Shown here: in pieces, positions 6,351 to 13,477 of the stretch
How positions within the stretch are numbered: the first letter of the stretch is position 1
Layout of the letters: every line of letters begins with the position of its first letter
Position numbers and translations under genes: made by a program
Assembly (NCBI GenBank): GCA_965224205.1
Contig: CBDCYN010000022.1
Coordinates: 1 to 23,383 of the forward strand
Length of the DNA stretch: 23,383 nucleotides
Direction of reading: 5' to 3'
Source: CBDCYN01 sp965224205
Lineage (GTDB): Bacteria > Planctomycetota > Phycisphaerae > Phycisphaerales > Phycisphaeraceae
Notes under the pieces: generated by a model
The model's input: only the letters and a program-made list of their open reading frames with translations
Told to the model about the DNA's origin: nothing
Databases searched by the model: none

Positions 6351-7920
6351 CCCCTCCTAACGGCAAACCAAGATTCCGGCTTTAATGCCATGAGGGGAGA
6401 GTAGGGGGTGGGGGAGGTTTGGAACCGGCGGAGAGCGGGGGTTCCTAAGAGTTAGCTCTTAGCCTTTGGAGCTAGGACCGAAACGGTCCTTTCGGGGCTA
6501 GCGAAAATAAGCCTGTTCGAAAATACCTGGGTACGGTACCCGCAAATCACGCGAGAACGTACCGGTCTCGTGGTGGCAATGAGCGGATTCGAGCTTGGGT
6601 ACGTGGAAATCACGTCACCAAGACACGTAGGATTCATTGCTCAGAGATTGGAGGGAGCACACCCGGTAAACTGGCTACCAACCAGCTAAGGGGGCGGATT
6701 CGTTACCCGCCATGTGCTCTCTCCCGGTAGAGCCGGATGCATCGCGAGGTGCTTGTCCGAGGGCTTAGACCCTGTAGCTCGACGGGGGCTTGACGGCCTA
6801 ATACCTTCACTTGTGTGAGGGAGTAATCCCGTCATTCTACCCGATGGAAACGTGTTCTTTTTACTAGGTGCATGGGCGACAGCGACATACCTCAACGAGA
6901 CGCGTGCGTTCGTTGAGGCCGTGATGGTTGATGTGGTTAGGTGAAGAACACCCTTGTAAAAAACATCTCTTCACTCAGTTAAACCCACCCACGGGTGTTC
7001 GGACTCTAAGAGTTCGTCCAACGATGGCCAGCGTGGGGAGCCTCTAACCTGGTGACAGGTGGAGCCGAGTATTAGCCCTACTCGGGTACCTGCTGAAAAG
7101 GCGGGGCGTGAATAGCTCAACCACGAAAGGGGCGGCGATATAGCAAAGTCGTTGCCCTTGCTGGTAAATCCAATGAAAGACGTAAGCCGGACTGCGAATA
7201 ACCCTCGCCGACGGGTAAGGGGGAGCTTCCGTGTTCTGCCCCCAGAAAGCACACGTAAGGGCGTGTGGTGACTATGACCCGGCGGGAGCCGGGTACATAC
7301 GGCGTGAGGTCAATGGGATAACCCCATGTAGCGGGCGTGAGTCATTGGATAACAACCATTACTAAGCTGGGAACCCTTGAGCGGGCGGAGTAACGACCGC
7401 ATAGCTTGGTGGGACCACCAAGCGTTTATGCTCAAGCGGTGGAGTGATGCCTGACTAAAAGTGCCTGATGTATAGGCAGCGAACAGACGGCTCCGGTAGG
7501 TCGTTAGCACGAGCGGTAACGCCGTGCTGGTCATAAGTGTTCGTTCTGGCTTAACGGGTGGTGCCGAAGCTATAGACGATTAAAGGGCAGACTGGGACGT
7601 TGTTCAATCTCTGAGCAACCGTGGCGGGGGGGCAATCGTGCCTCCCCGCTTGCGGTAGATGATTCCGCGTGGCTACACGCGACTTACTCGGGAGAGTAGG
7701 TGACCTGTGGCGGAAGAATTCTTTTTTTTGGACCACCTAGTCTTAAGGGAATGCAAATATGGAATACGGTGCGGGCGACGCCCAGCAAAAGGGGCACAGA
7801 GAAGAAACGCGGTGGTGTTTCTTCGCGTGCTAGGCCATAAGCTGGGTTAGGCGACCGCAGTCAAAACGAGAGAAGGATAATTGAGAAGGTTCGTTTGGCC
7901 GGTGTTCTCGCTGTTTTGAC
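6351..7920 (+). ncRNA. Large structured RNA, class not recognised (about 1.55 kb)
   Basis: No ORF with a ribosome binding site covers this stretch on either strand. It contains about 20 strong stems, for example 6351-6356/6392-6397, 6471-6480/6484-6502, 6655-6661/6713-6719, 6781-6786/6828-6833 enclosing 6804-6810/6815-6821, 6890-6898/6910-6918, 7047-7051/7056-7060 (loop GTGA), 7065-7071/7079-7085, 7277-7283/7288-7294 (loop GGGA), 7376-7382/7430-7436 closing a three-way junction, 7506-7515/7520-7528 (loop GTAA), 7625-7633/7640-7648, 7663-7668/7710-7715 enclosing 7683-7689/7694-7700 (loop GGGA), 7781-7786/7841-7846, 7801-7808/7817-7824 and 7860-7867/7913-7920. GNRA loops and G.U pairs occur on the plus strand, so that strand is the RNA. 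A T8 run (7722-7729) may mark a 3' end or be internal. Group II intron domain V, RNase P, rRNA and tmRNA cores were looked for and not found. It may be a relative of giant RNAs such as GOLLD or ROOL, or something new. Confidence 0.65.
6941..7000 (+). ncRNA. H-type pseudoknot within the large RNA
   Basis: GTGAAGA (6941-6947) pairs with TCTTCAC (6968-6974), and ACACCC with its flanks (6948-6953) pairs with GGGTGT(T) (6993-6999). The two 6-7 bp helices interleave, which defines a pseudoknot if both form together; otherwise they are alternatives. Confidence 0.5.
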
Positions 7921-7941
7921 GAGAATGAAAAGGGGGGAACC

Positions 7942-8718
7942 ATGTATCGATGCGTTGCGACATCGCTTCGGGCATTTGTCCAGCAGCTAGGCGTGAATTA
8001 TGTGAGCAGGGGGTATTTTCTGTATGCGACGGGAGAGATTCCCAAGGGGAAGGACCCCCGGTTTACCGATGCGTGGTTCCACCAGCTGTATCGGTTCCAC
8101 ACGTTTGATAAGCATGGACGTGAGCAGCTTAAGGCGGAGAACTACGCCCGGATGCAGTATCTCCGCTATGGTCACCGATTCGTGCTGCTATCAACGCTCG
8201 GAAAAAACGACCTGTTCTGGCGAGAAGAGGGGGGCCGGATTCAGGACGCCCGACGAAAAGCGATTCGGTGTGGGCCTTACTCACTCAAGTATCGGGTGCC
8301 CGGGTTCGATGAGGCGGGTGCACCCGATGTCGGTGAGCTTCTGCTTGCTGAAGAGGAGTGGGACGAACCGGCGTTCATATCAAAGGGTCATCTCTCGGTT
8401 CGGATGACGGAAGAGCATTACAGGCAGATGAAGGAACGGTTTTCGAAGCTCGCTCGGAAACTGCCTCGGGAGAAACTCATTGAGGAGTTCAGGAAATACT
8501 GCTACCAGCCGTATCGCCCGGTGGTGGAGCAGTGGTACAACATCGTGCGGGAGGTCAATCGCCAGCGGAGAAGGGCGGGGTTTCGCGATGAGATTGGCTA
8601 CAAGGTGCTCCGGCACACGCTCAGACGGGTTAAGGGGCGGTTGACGGAACCGGCGTTCGAAAACGAGCGGGAGTTGCTGTTGTTTTCCAGGAAATGGGAG
8701 CAGAGGAGGGCGGCTTAA
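7942..8718 (+). CDS. Unrecognised basic protein encoded directly after the large RNA (258 aa)
   Basis: I cannot assign a family. There is no HNH, GIY-YIG, LAGLIDADG, RuvC or reverse transcriptase motif. The N-terminal part (residues 1-120) is rich in aromatic and small residues: FVQQLGVNYVSRGYFLYATG, then RMQYLRYGHRFVLLSTLGK, then GPYSLKYRV, a mixed alpha/beta pattern. The C-terminal 90 residues are helical and strongly basic (NRQRRRAGF, RHTLRRVKGR), which suggests nucleic acid binding. The ATG follows a G6 tract with a 4-nt spacing. The last stem of the large RNA ends 21 bases before the start, so RNA and gene probably form one unit. The 203-aa gene follows after 4 bp. I have an unverified impression that similar proteins recur in planctomycete genomes. 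Confidence 0.7.
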   Translation: MYRCVATSLRAFVQQLGVNYVSRGYFLYATGEIPKGKDPRFTDAWFHQLYRFHTFDKHGREQLKAENYARMQYLRYGHRFVLLSTLGKNDLFWREEGGRIQDARRKAIRCGPYSLKYRVPGFDEAGAPDVGELLLAEEEWDEPAFISKGHLSVRMTEEHYRQMKERFSKLARKLPREKLIEEFRKYCYQPYRPVVEQWYNIVREVNRQRRRAGFRDEIGYKVLRHTLRRVKGRLTEPAFENERELLLFSRKWEQRRAA

Positions 8719-8722
8719 TTCA

Positions 8723-9334
8723 ATGGATAAGCACAAATCGACCCCGGTTTTTAAGACCAAACACGGCTCCGTCAATCTCCAGGTGTGGGGTCCACCAAAG
8801 CAATGCCGGTTGGCGGATTGGTTTCGGCTACACGTTCACGTGTTTCGGTGGCAGAAGAGTGCCAAAGACCCCAGCCGAAGTGGATGGGATAAGGAGTATC
8901 GGCTGCGGATGAAGGATGTGCCTGACCTCTTTAAGTGCTGGCACGAGTTCGCGGCTTTCTTCGAGACCTGGGCCGAAAACTCCCCCGTGCGGTGGAAACC
9001 GGAGTTTATCCGAGAAATCCCAAAAGAAATCTCAGCAGCACCGGGTGCGAAGAGACCGTTTCACAGACTGAGCGGTGGAACGCTCCTGGAAGTCATCGAA
9101 GCCAATGCACGAACAGCGGTTCAGGATGAGTGGCACACCTACCTTTATCTGAGACGATTGGAGCAGGATAAGGAGACGCCTACGCGGTGGGAACTCGACC
9201 ATCGGATTTTCGCGGTGGATGTAGAGGATTTACACGCTGGTCTTTGCGATTTCAACCGGTGGTATCAGGAATGGGTGACGCCCTGTACAACTCGTGCTAT
9301 TTGGCAAGGAGAGGCTCGAAGACTCGTTAGCTGA
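8723..9334 (+). CDS. Unrecognised protein, second gene of the RNA-linked operon (203 aa)
   Basis: The start lies 4 bp after the previous stop, with AGGAGG located inside the end of that gene, so the two are coupled. No known domain is visible. The first 75 residues (KTKHGSVNLQVWG, then FRLHVHVFRWQK, then YRLRMKDVPDLFKCWHEFAAFFE) repeat the strand, strand, helix pattern of the small proteins at 354-641 and 1270-1503. The remainder is helical with conserved-looking Trp residues (RWELDH, FNRWYQEWV). It may be a nucleic acid binding partner of the 258-aa protein or of the RNA; that is inference from the operon alone. Confidence 0.65.
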   Translation: MDKHKSTPVFKTKHGSVNLQVWGPPKQCRLADWFRLHVHVFRWQKSAKDPSRSGWDKEYRLRMKDVPDLFKCWHEFAAFFETWAENSPVRWKPEFIREIPKEISAAPGAKRPFHRLSGGTLLEVIEANARTAVQDEWHTYLYLRRLEQDKETPTRWELDHRIFAVDVEDLHAGLCDFNRWYQEWVTPCTTRAIWQGEARRLVS

Positions 9335-9346
9335 TTTAACTGTCAA

Positions 9347-9667
9347 TCACGCGGCCTCCTGTTCCTCCTCGGGAAGTAAATCGATGTACAGCTTCATGTG
9401 AAGGGCTTTGGCGATGCGTTGGAGCATCGATAGGGAGTGACCCTCGTATTCGGCGTCTTCGAGTTGAGCGATGACGGGTTGATGGGTTTCCGCGAGTTCG
9501 GCGAGTTGCTGTTGGGTTAGACCAGCCCGCTTGCGGGCGTTGTAAATGAGGTGGGCCACGTAGGCGTTAAGCGTCTCGTACTCCACAAGCTCACGGAGCC
9601 CGTCGTCATCACCAATCATCCCGTCGATGATTTCCAAGGCATTTGAGGTCTTTTTCTTCTTAGTCAT
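9347..9667 (-). CDS. HigA-like antitoxin, XRE helix-turn-helix (106 aa)
   Basis: The central segment ARKRAGLTQQQLAELAETHQPVIAQLED is a typical Cro/C1-type helix-turn-helix, followed by HSLSMLQRIAKALHMKL, the usual end of XRE antitoxins. The N-terminal extension is lysine-rich. The start overlaps the toxin gene by 8 bp, so the toxin is upstream and the antitoxin is translated by coupling, the order typical of HigBA. The antitoxin would neutralise the toxin and repress the shared promoter at 10064-10092. In a plasmid setting such a pair gives segregational stability. Confidence 0.85.
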   Translation of the reverse strand: MTKKKKTSNALEIIDGMIGDDDGLRELVEYETLNAYVAHLIYNARKRAGLTQQQLAELAETHQPVIAQLEDAEYEGHSLSMLQRIAKALHMKLYIDLLPEEEQEAA

Positions 9668-10049
9668 TGCCTATGTCCTCATCGTATGTGTGGGCCGCTG
9701 GGTCTTCTTCAAACCGCTTCTTTCGGGCAACAGCCCGGTCGATATCAGCGATTGGCACCTTCTTTTCTTTCGTCAACCCGTGGGCGAGAATCGCCACATT
9801 CCGACCGTGAAAGAAATACAGGATGCGGTAATTGACCCGGCCCTTTTTGGCCCGGAGTTCGTAAATCCCATCCCGTAGATAATCCGCGTCTGGTCTTCGC
9901 AGTTCGTGCCCGAAAAGAGCTAAGAGGCGGATTTTGGCGATGCACTTCGCAAACGCCTTGGGGTCCTTTCCCTGAAGCTCCTTGAGCCACTCGCGAACCG
10001 GTACATCCCCGTCCTGCTCCTGGTAGAACGAAACCGTGGTTTCAGGCAC
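9660..10049 (-). CDS. RelE/HigB-like toxin, Gp49-related (129 aa)
   Basis: The protein has the layout of the phage-derived Gp49-like branch of the RelE/ParE fold: N-terminal PVREWLKEL, ALFGHELRRPDADYLRDGIYELRAKKG in the middle, then VNYRILYFFHGRNVAILAHGLTKEKKVP, ending with IDRAVARKKRFEE. Such toxins cleave mRNA on the ribosome. The length is slightly above the usual 100-120. The start is a GTG; the -10 box of a strong promoter lies only 15 bp upstream, so the mRNA leader would be just a few bases and translation may be nearly leaderless. The antitoxin follows with an 8-bp overlap. Confidence 0.85.
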   Translation of the reverse strand: MPETTVSFYQEQDGDVPVREWLKELQGKDPKAFAKCIAKIRLLALFGHELRRPDADYLRDGIYELRAKKGRVNYRILYFFHGRNVAILAHGLTKEKKVPIADIDRAVARKKRFEEDPAAHTYDEDIGND

Positions 10050-10063
10050 CTACTACACCTTCA

Positions 10064-10092
10064 ATTATAGGAATATTATTATATTTAGTCAA
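10064..10092 (-). promoter_or_regulatory. Near-consensus sigma-70 promoter of the toxin-antitoxin operon
   Basis: Minus strand: TTGACT (10092-10087), 17-bp spacer, TATAAT (10069-10064). The spacer contains the inverted repeat AATAT-N4-ATATT (10072-10085), a likely operator for the antitoxin. Confidence 0.85.
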
Positions 10093-10115
10093 CACAATAT
10101 CACTCTGGGTACATC

Positions 10116-10141
10116 AAAAAGGGCAGCCTGTACAGGCTGCC
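10116..10141 (-). terminator. Rho-independent terminator with a 20-bp palindrome
   Basis: Positions 10122-10141 are a perfect palindrome (GGCAGCCTGT and its complement). On the minus strand it is followed by C and TTTTT. It would end the operon of the GIY-YIG-like gene, the sigma factor and the 51-aa peptide. Confidence 0.8.
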
Positions 10142-10164
10142 GGGAATCAATCGCTTGTCACCTG

Positions 10165-10253
10165 GTCATACCGATGACGCCATGCTCAGTCATGCTCATC
10201 AATATCCCGGGTCACCATCGCCCGAGATTTCTCTACGGCGTGCCATTGAGGGG
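10165..10253 (-). pseudogene. Remnant: end of the 79-aa gene plus the start of a recombinase gene
   Basis: The minus strand encodes WHAVEKSRAMVTRDIDEHD and a stop, matching WHAVDKSRAMVTRDTGQID at the end of the gene at 15449-15688. It continues with GAGCATGG and then CATC-G-ATGACCA, as does the start of the intact recombinase gene (15432). Homology ends right after the start codon region. This is a broken second copy of the partner/recombinase junction. Confidence 0.65.
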
Positions 10254-10339
10254 CACGGCAACGATTCGCCGGAGGATGGGCCATTTTGTGTCACACGGCG
10301 GATTGAACATAAGGGGTTCGATACGGCCCCTTCGTCGCC

Positions 10340-11452
10340 TCAAGCGGCTCTGTAAAACAACGAGCCCTTGAGGAAGTTCAGCCGAGACCCGTTAGCCTTT
10401 AATACAGCAGACCGGTATTGCTCTCGCTGTTGGGTCCCCGTTTTTGGCATCTCTAGCAGGTGTAGTTGAGCCACCTCGAAAGAATGTCCCGCCATCCATT
10501 CAGGGACTAAATGAGGCCCCATTGCACTGAGCAAATGGTCAATCTGGAGCCTCATATTCTCCGCGACACCCACGAAGTTCATCTGACTACCAGACCTTAA
10601 ACAGAAAACACCAGCACAATCCCGAAGGCGACTCACCCGTAGAGAGTCCACCTTCCCAAATGCATCAAAGCGAGGCTGCTCGACAACAACCTTCGACCGA
10701 CGTGCTTTGCGTAGAGCGATAGCAGCCCATCGATAGTCCAAGGATGAGTACCCAGGCTTCAGCTGCTGAGCAACCTCATCGAACTGGGAGACAAGCTGCG
10801 GGTCGCAGAGCACTTTGTCCAGCGACAACTCCTTCTGCTGCGATAGGAAAGCCTGGTCTTGTAGATAACGGAGGGCGACTTCACTCGCGAAGGAAAACTC
10901 ATCAAGCCGTTGCTTAGGAATCGAATACGACTTAGCCGGAGGCGTCCCCTTGAGCTTCCCTGCCTTCCGGGCATTCAACAGGACCCAATTTAGTTCCTTG
11001 GGGGACGCGGCAATGCCAAGTCTCCAGCATTCTTGCAGGAAAAGCAGGTTGAATTCCGGGTCTGCAACAACGCGGTCTGTCGAAGACCCGTTGCGAATAT
11101 TGATGTATGCCCTAATGACCGTCGGCACTAACTCACCGACTCGATTCTGCGGAACAATAAAGTCATATCCACCCGAATCAACATCACTCTCACCGGGCAA
11201 GGTATCAAACAGTGTCGCCGGTGCGGTCTGTTTCTCAACAACCTGCGGTTTCTGTTCCCGGTCGAACCGTTCAAACAGGCGTGACGGGTCGGCCGCATCA
11301 ACAGGGACATCGACTCCCGACGTGTCAAAAGTCGAATCATCGAACGCCTCTAATTCTTCACGGGTCACATCGACGAAGTCAGTCTCCGCCACCAGTTCAA
11401 TGGTCCCGGCGTATTGAGCATCTAATCCATACATGTTGCGTTGGGTCGACAT
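10340..11452 (-). CDS. GIY-YIG-like protein with a long N-terminal region (370 aa)
   Basis: The C-terminal third resembles the GIY-YIG nuclease fold: GVFCLRSG, then NFVGVAENMRLQI (about residues 278-305), with a Glu in QQREQYRS and Asn in SRLNFLK near the end. Both signature tyrosines are replaced by Phe (GVF, FVG), so catalysis is doubtful; the helix Arg, Glu and Asn remain. The N-terminal 110 residues are acidic and low complexity. The middle (VIRAYINIRNG...LLFLQECWRLG) is helical and unrecognised. AAGGAG, overlapping the stop of the sigma factor gene, sits 6 bases before the ATG. The terminator at 10116-10141 is about 200 bp downstream. The family assignment is moderate; an ordinary hypothetical protein is the alternative. 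Confidence 0.6.
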   Translation of the reverse strand: MSTQRNMYGLDAQYAGTIELVAETDFVDVTREELEAFDDSTFDTSGVDVPVDAADPSRLFERFDREQKPQVVEKQTAPATLFDTLPGESDVDSGGYDFIVPQNRVGELVPTVIRAYINIRNGSSTDRVVADPEFNLLFLQECWRLGIAASPKELNWVLLNARKAGKLKGTPPAKSYSIPKQRLDEFSFASEVALRYLQDQAFLSQQKELSLDKVLCDPQLVSQFDEVAQQLKPGYSSLDYRWAAIALRKARRSKVVVEQPRFDAFGKVDSLRVSRLRDCAGVFCLRSGSQMNFVGVAENMRLQIDHLLSAMGPHLVPEWMAGHSFEVAQLHLLEMPKTGTQQREQYRSAVLKANGSRLNFLKGSLFYRAA

Positions 11453-11462
11453 GTCAATCTCC

Positions 11463-12119
11463 TTATGCTACCGACGAAAGCATGACGTTGGTCAGCTTCC
11501 TGAATTCCCGCAGACGGTACTGGACGAGAGCGTTGGGAGTAGCGAAACCCCAACGTTGCATCAGGGAGTCTTGAATCTCACGAGGAACTCGGAAGCTCCG
11601 AGTCTCGTCGTCGTAATACTTGATGGAGGTTCGCAGCACGTCTTGGGCCTTTTCGGGTCGGGCGTGCAAATACTTCCGGATACGCCGTATCTGGGTCAGT
11701 TCGGCCTTTGAGCGGGGTAAAGTTGTTGCAGCGGGGAGCTCGGGGTCGAGTAGCATCGCCGCCGAACGGTTCTCGGCGGCTACATTGTGGTTCAGGACAG
11801 CCCACTTCGCGTGCTTTTTCATCCAGCAGCGGATGAGTTTAGGAACCCCTTCGGGTGTCTTGGCTACGCTCGCATCGAACCGACCAGCGGAATCTTTGAA
11901 ACGCATGAAGGTGTCGGTCACTAAGTCACGGATGTCGTCCTCGGACAAACCCAGATGACCATAAACTTTCTTGATATGGGCAAACACTCCAGGGGCAAAC
12001 CGCCTGTAGAGGGTTCCGAGTGCTGTTCGGCACAAATCAACCGACGATGTCTTAGCACCAATGGTTTGGACTAACTCGGTATTGGACATTCGTGAGGGGT
12101 CATCGTGATGCTCGCTCAT
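11463..12119 (-). CDS. ECF-like RNA polymerase sigma factor (218 aa)
   Basis: Region 2 is recognisable in LGTLYRRFAPGVFAHIKK...DDIRDLVTDTFMRFKDSAGRF, with the core-binding and -10-recognition helices. A region 4-like helix-turn-helix is seen near the C-terminus (IQDSLMQRWGFATPNALVQYRLREFRKL), less canonical than usual. The frame is open to an ATG at 12155 (230 aa) without a ribosome binding site; I prefer ATG 12119, though its GGGA is weak as well. The gene sits between a 51-aa basic peptide and the GIY-YIG-like gene in one operon. No anti-sigma factor is visible. It may direct transcription of functions on this element. Confidence 0.7.
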   Translation of the reverse strand: MSEHHDDPSRMSNTELVQTIGAKTSSVDLCRTALGTLYRRFAPGVFAHIKKVYGHLGLSEDDIRDLVTDTFMRFKDSAGRFDASVAKTPEGVPKLIRCWMKKHAKWAVLNHNVAAENRSAAMLLDPELPAATTLPRSKAELTQIRRIRKYLHARPEKAQDVLRTSIKYYDDETRSFRVPREIQDSLMQRWGFATPNALVQYRLREFRKLTNVMLSSVA

Positions 12120-12191
12120 GCTGGCATTCCCATGCACCAAAGAAGGTCTTGACATTGTAAGCCAACCGTCCGGAAAACCTTCCCACCTGCA

Positions 12192-12347
12192 TCAGGGTTT
12201 CGAACGCTTGTGCGACCGGACGATTACTGTCTTCGGTCCCGGCTTCCCAGGGCCGTGACATACTGGGCCGGGCGTCGACCGGCGGTACGGCTTCACCGAC
12301 ACCGTCTTGGGACCTCGGCCACGACTGCCGCCACATTGCTTCGCCAT
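12192..12347 (-). CDS. Basic 51-aa peptide with an internal 16-residue repeat
   Basis: A short ORF with an excellent ribosome binding site (AAAGGAG, 6 bases before ATG). The protein is rich in Gly, Pro, Lys and Arg with cysteines at residues 5 and 30. It contains two similar halves, RGPKTVSVKPYRRSTP (residues 11-26) and PGPKTVIVRSHKRSKP (36-51). This is the first gene of the sigma factor operon, 72 bp before the preferred sigma start. No family is recognised. The composition suggests nucleic acid binding or a sigma-factor-associated regulator, which is speculation. Confidence 0.6.
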   Translation of the reverse strand: MAKQCGGSRGRGPKTVSVKPYRRSTPGPVCHGPGKPGPKTVIVRSHKRSKP

Positions 12348-12488
12348 CGTAGACTCCTTTCGTTAGTTGCCCAGACCATCATGGGCTCTTCTAATCACTT
12401 ATACCGGCCTCGATGACACGTCCGGTGGCTGTCGGCTGCCACCAGGAGTAACAAGACTGGATAGAGACCCACGTTTCGTTGCGACAAT

Positions 12489-12501
12489 GTTTATATGACA
12501 T
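12489..12501 (-). repeat. Single copy of the ATGTCATAyAAAC motif at the IS boundary
   Basis: The minus strand reads ATGTCATATAAACAT, one mismatch from the motif repeated at 15719-15822. The IS3 element begins at the next base. Confidence 0.5.
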
Positions 12502-12530
12502 TGACCCCCTCGGGATTTTTGTACCAGTGT

Positions 12531-13454
12531 TTATGAGAGAATCGGTGTGTGTTGATCCGCCTGGTGGGTCGGAGGGAGGGGCGCAGCCCCGACCGGAGAG
12601 CCACCAGGCGACGCGGCCGGGAACGCCCCGGCCAATGGTTCTTCTAAACTCGCCGCAAACGCGGCGGGGGTTTGCCAATCCAGTGACGAGTGCGGGCGGC
12701 GGTGGTTGTAATCGAGTCGCCACTCATCGAGTACGTACCTGGCTTCGGCCAAGCTCAAGAACAACTCGCCGTTGAGCAGTTCGTCTCGTAGCTTGCCGTT
12801 GAATGACTCCACGTAGGCGTTCTCCCAAGGGCTGGCTTTGTTGATATACAAGGTACGCACCACCGCTCGTTCCAGCCAGCGTCGGACTTCTTTGGCGATG
12901 AACTCGGGGCCATTGTCACTTCGGATGTGGCCCGGTGCCCCACGCACCGCGAACAAGTACTGCAGCGTCAAGATCACGTCCTTGGCTGTGAATGATCGGC
13001 CCGCTTCGATGGCCAAACACTCGCGGGTGTACTCATCGATCACCACCAACAGCTTCAGCTGCTTGCCGTCTTCGGTCCGTTCGGTCACGAAGTCGTACGA
13101 CCAGACGTGATTGCGGTGGGTGGGGCGATAACGGATACAGCCGTTGCCGCTGTGGCCCGGTAAACGTCGGCGTTTTCGCTGTTTCTTAGGCACCTGCATG
13201 TGTTCTTGTTTCCATAACCGGTGGACACGGCCCAAGCCCACCGACCCATCCGATGCGTTAAGCATCGGCTGCACCCGCTTGCAGCCGAACCGTGGACGCT
13301 CGTCGGCGATCCGCCGCATCGCCTCGATCAACGCCCGATCTTTCTCCGGTTGCTTAGGTAGGTAACGCTGCGTGCTACGGGGTTGGCCCAACGCCTTACA
13401 GGCACGACGCTGCGAGATCTTGTCACGCCCCAAACGACGACGCACCGAGTCCAC
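12531..13454 (-). CDS. IS3-family transposase OrfB, DDE integrase core
   Basis: Domains: an HTH_21-like N-terminal segment (RRACKALGQPRSTQRY, IADERPRFGCKRVQPML) followed by the rve integrase core. Catalytic residues: D in WSYDFV, D in RSDNGPEF and E in YVESFNGKLRDE, the DDE triad with the normal spacing, and the conserved YNHRRPHSSL. The last 35 residues run into the left inverted repeat. Alone it would start at a GTG (13454). Translation more likely comes from a -1 frameshift at the end of orfA, giving the OrfAB transposase. The frame is intact, so the element may be active. Confidence 0.92.
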   Translation of the reverse strand: MDSVRRRLGRDKISQRRACKALGQPRSTQRYLPKQPEKDRALIEAMRRIADERPRFGCKRVQPMLNASDGSVGLGRVHRLWKQEHMQVPKKQRKRRRLPGHSGNGCIRYRPTHRNHVWSYDFVTERTEDGKQLKLLVVIDEYTRECLAIEAGRSFTAKDVILTLQYLFAVRGAPGHIRSDNGPEFIAKEVRRWLERAVVRTLYINKASPWENAYVESFNGKLRDELLNGELFLSLAEARYVLDEWRLDYNHRRPHSSLDWQTPAAFAASLEEPLAGAFPAASPGGSPVGAAPLPPTHQADQHTPILS

Positions 13455-13477
13455 GGCTCGACGCCGACGCTCGGGGT

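Noticed and set aside
6731..6768. GAGCC...GCGA...GGGCTT hairpin resembling group II intron domain V
   Set aside because: The 3' strand is about five nucleotides too long, and neither the two-base bulge nor the AGC triad pairing is right; no reverse transcriptase is present.
7465..7495. CTGATG...CGAA resembling a hammerhead ribozyme core
   Set aside because: The conserved A after CTGATG is T, and no stem II can form between the two parts.
12100..12336. Minus-strand 78-codon frame over the sigma factor start
   Set aside because: The 51-aa frame in the same place has the ribosome binding site; this one has none.
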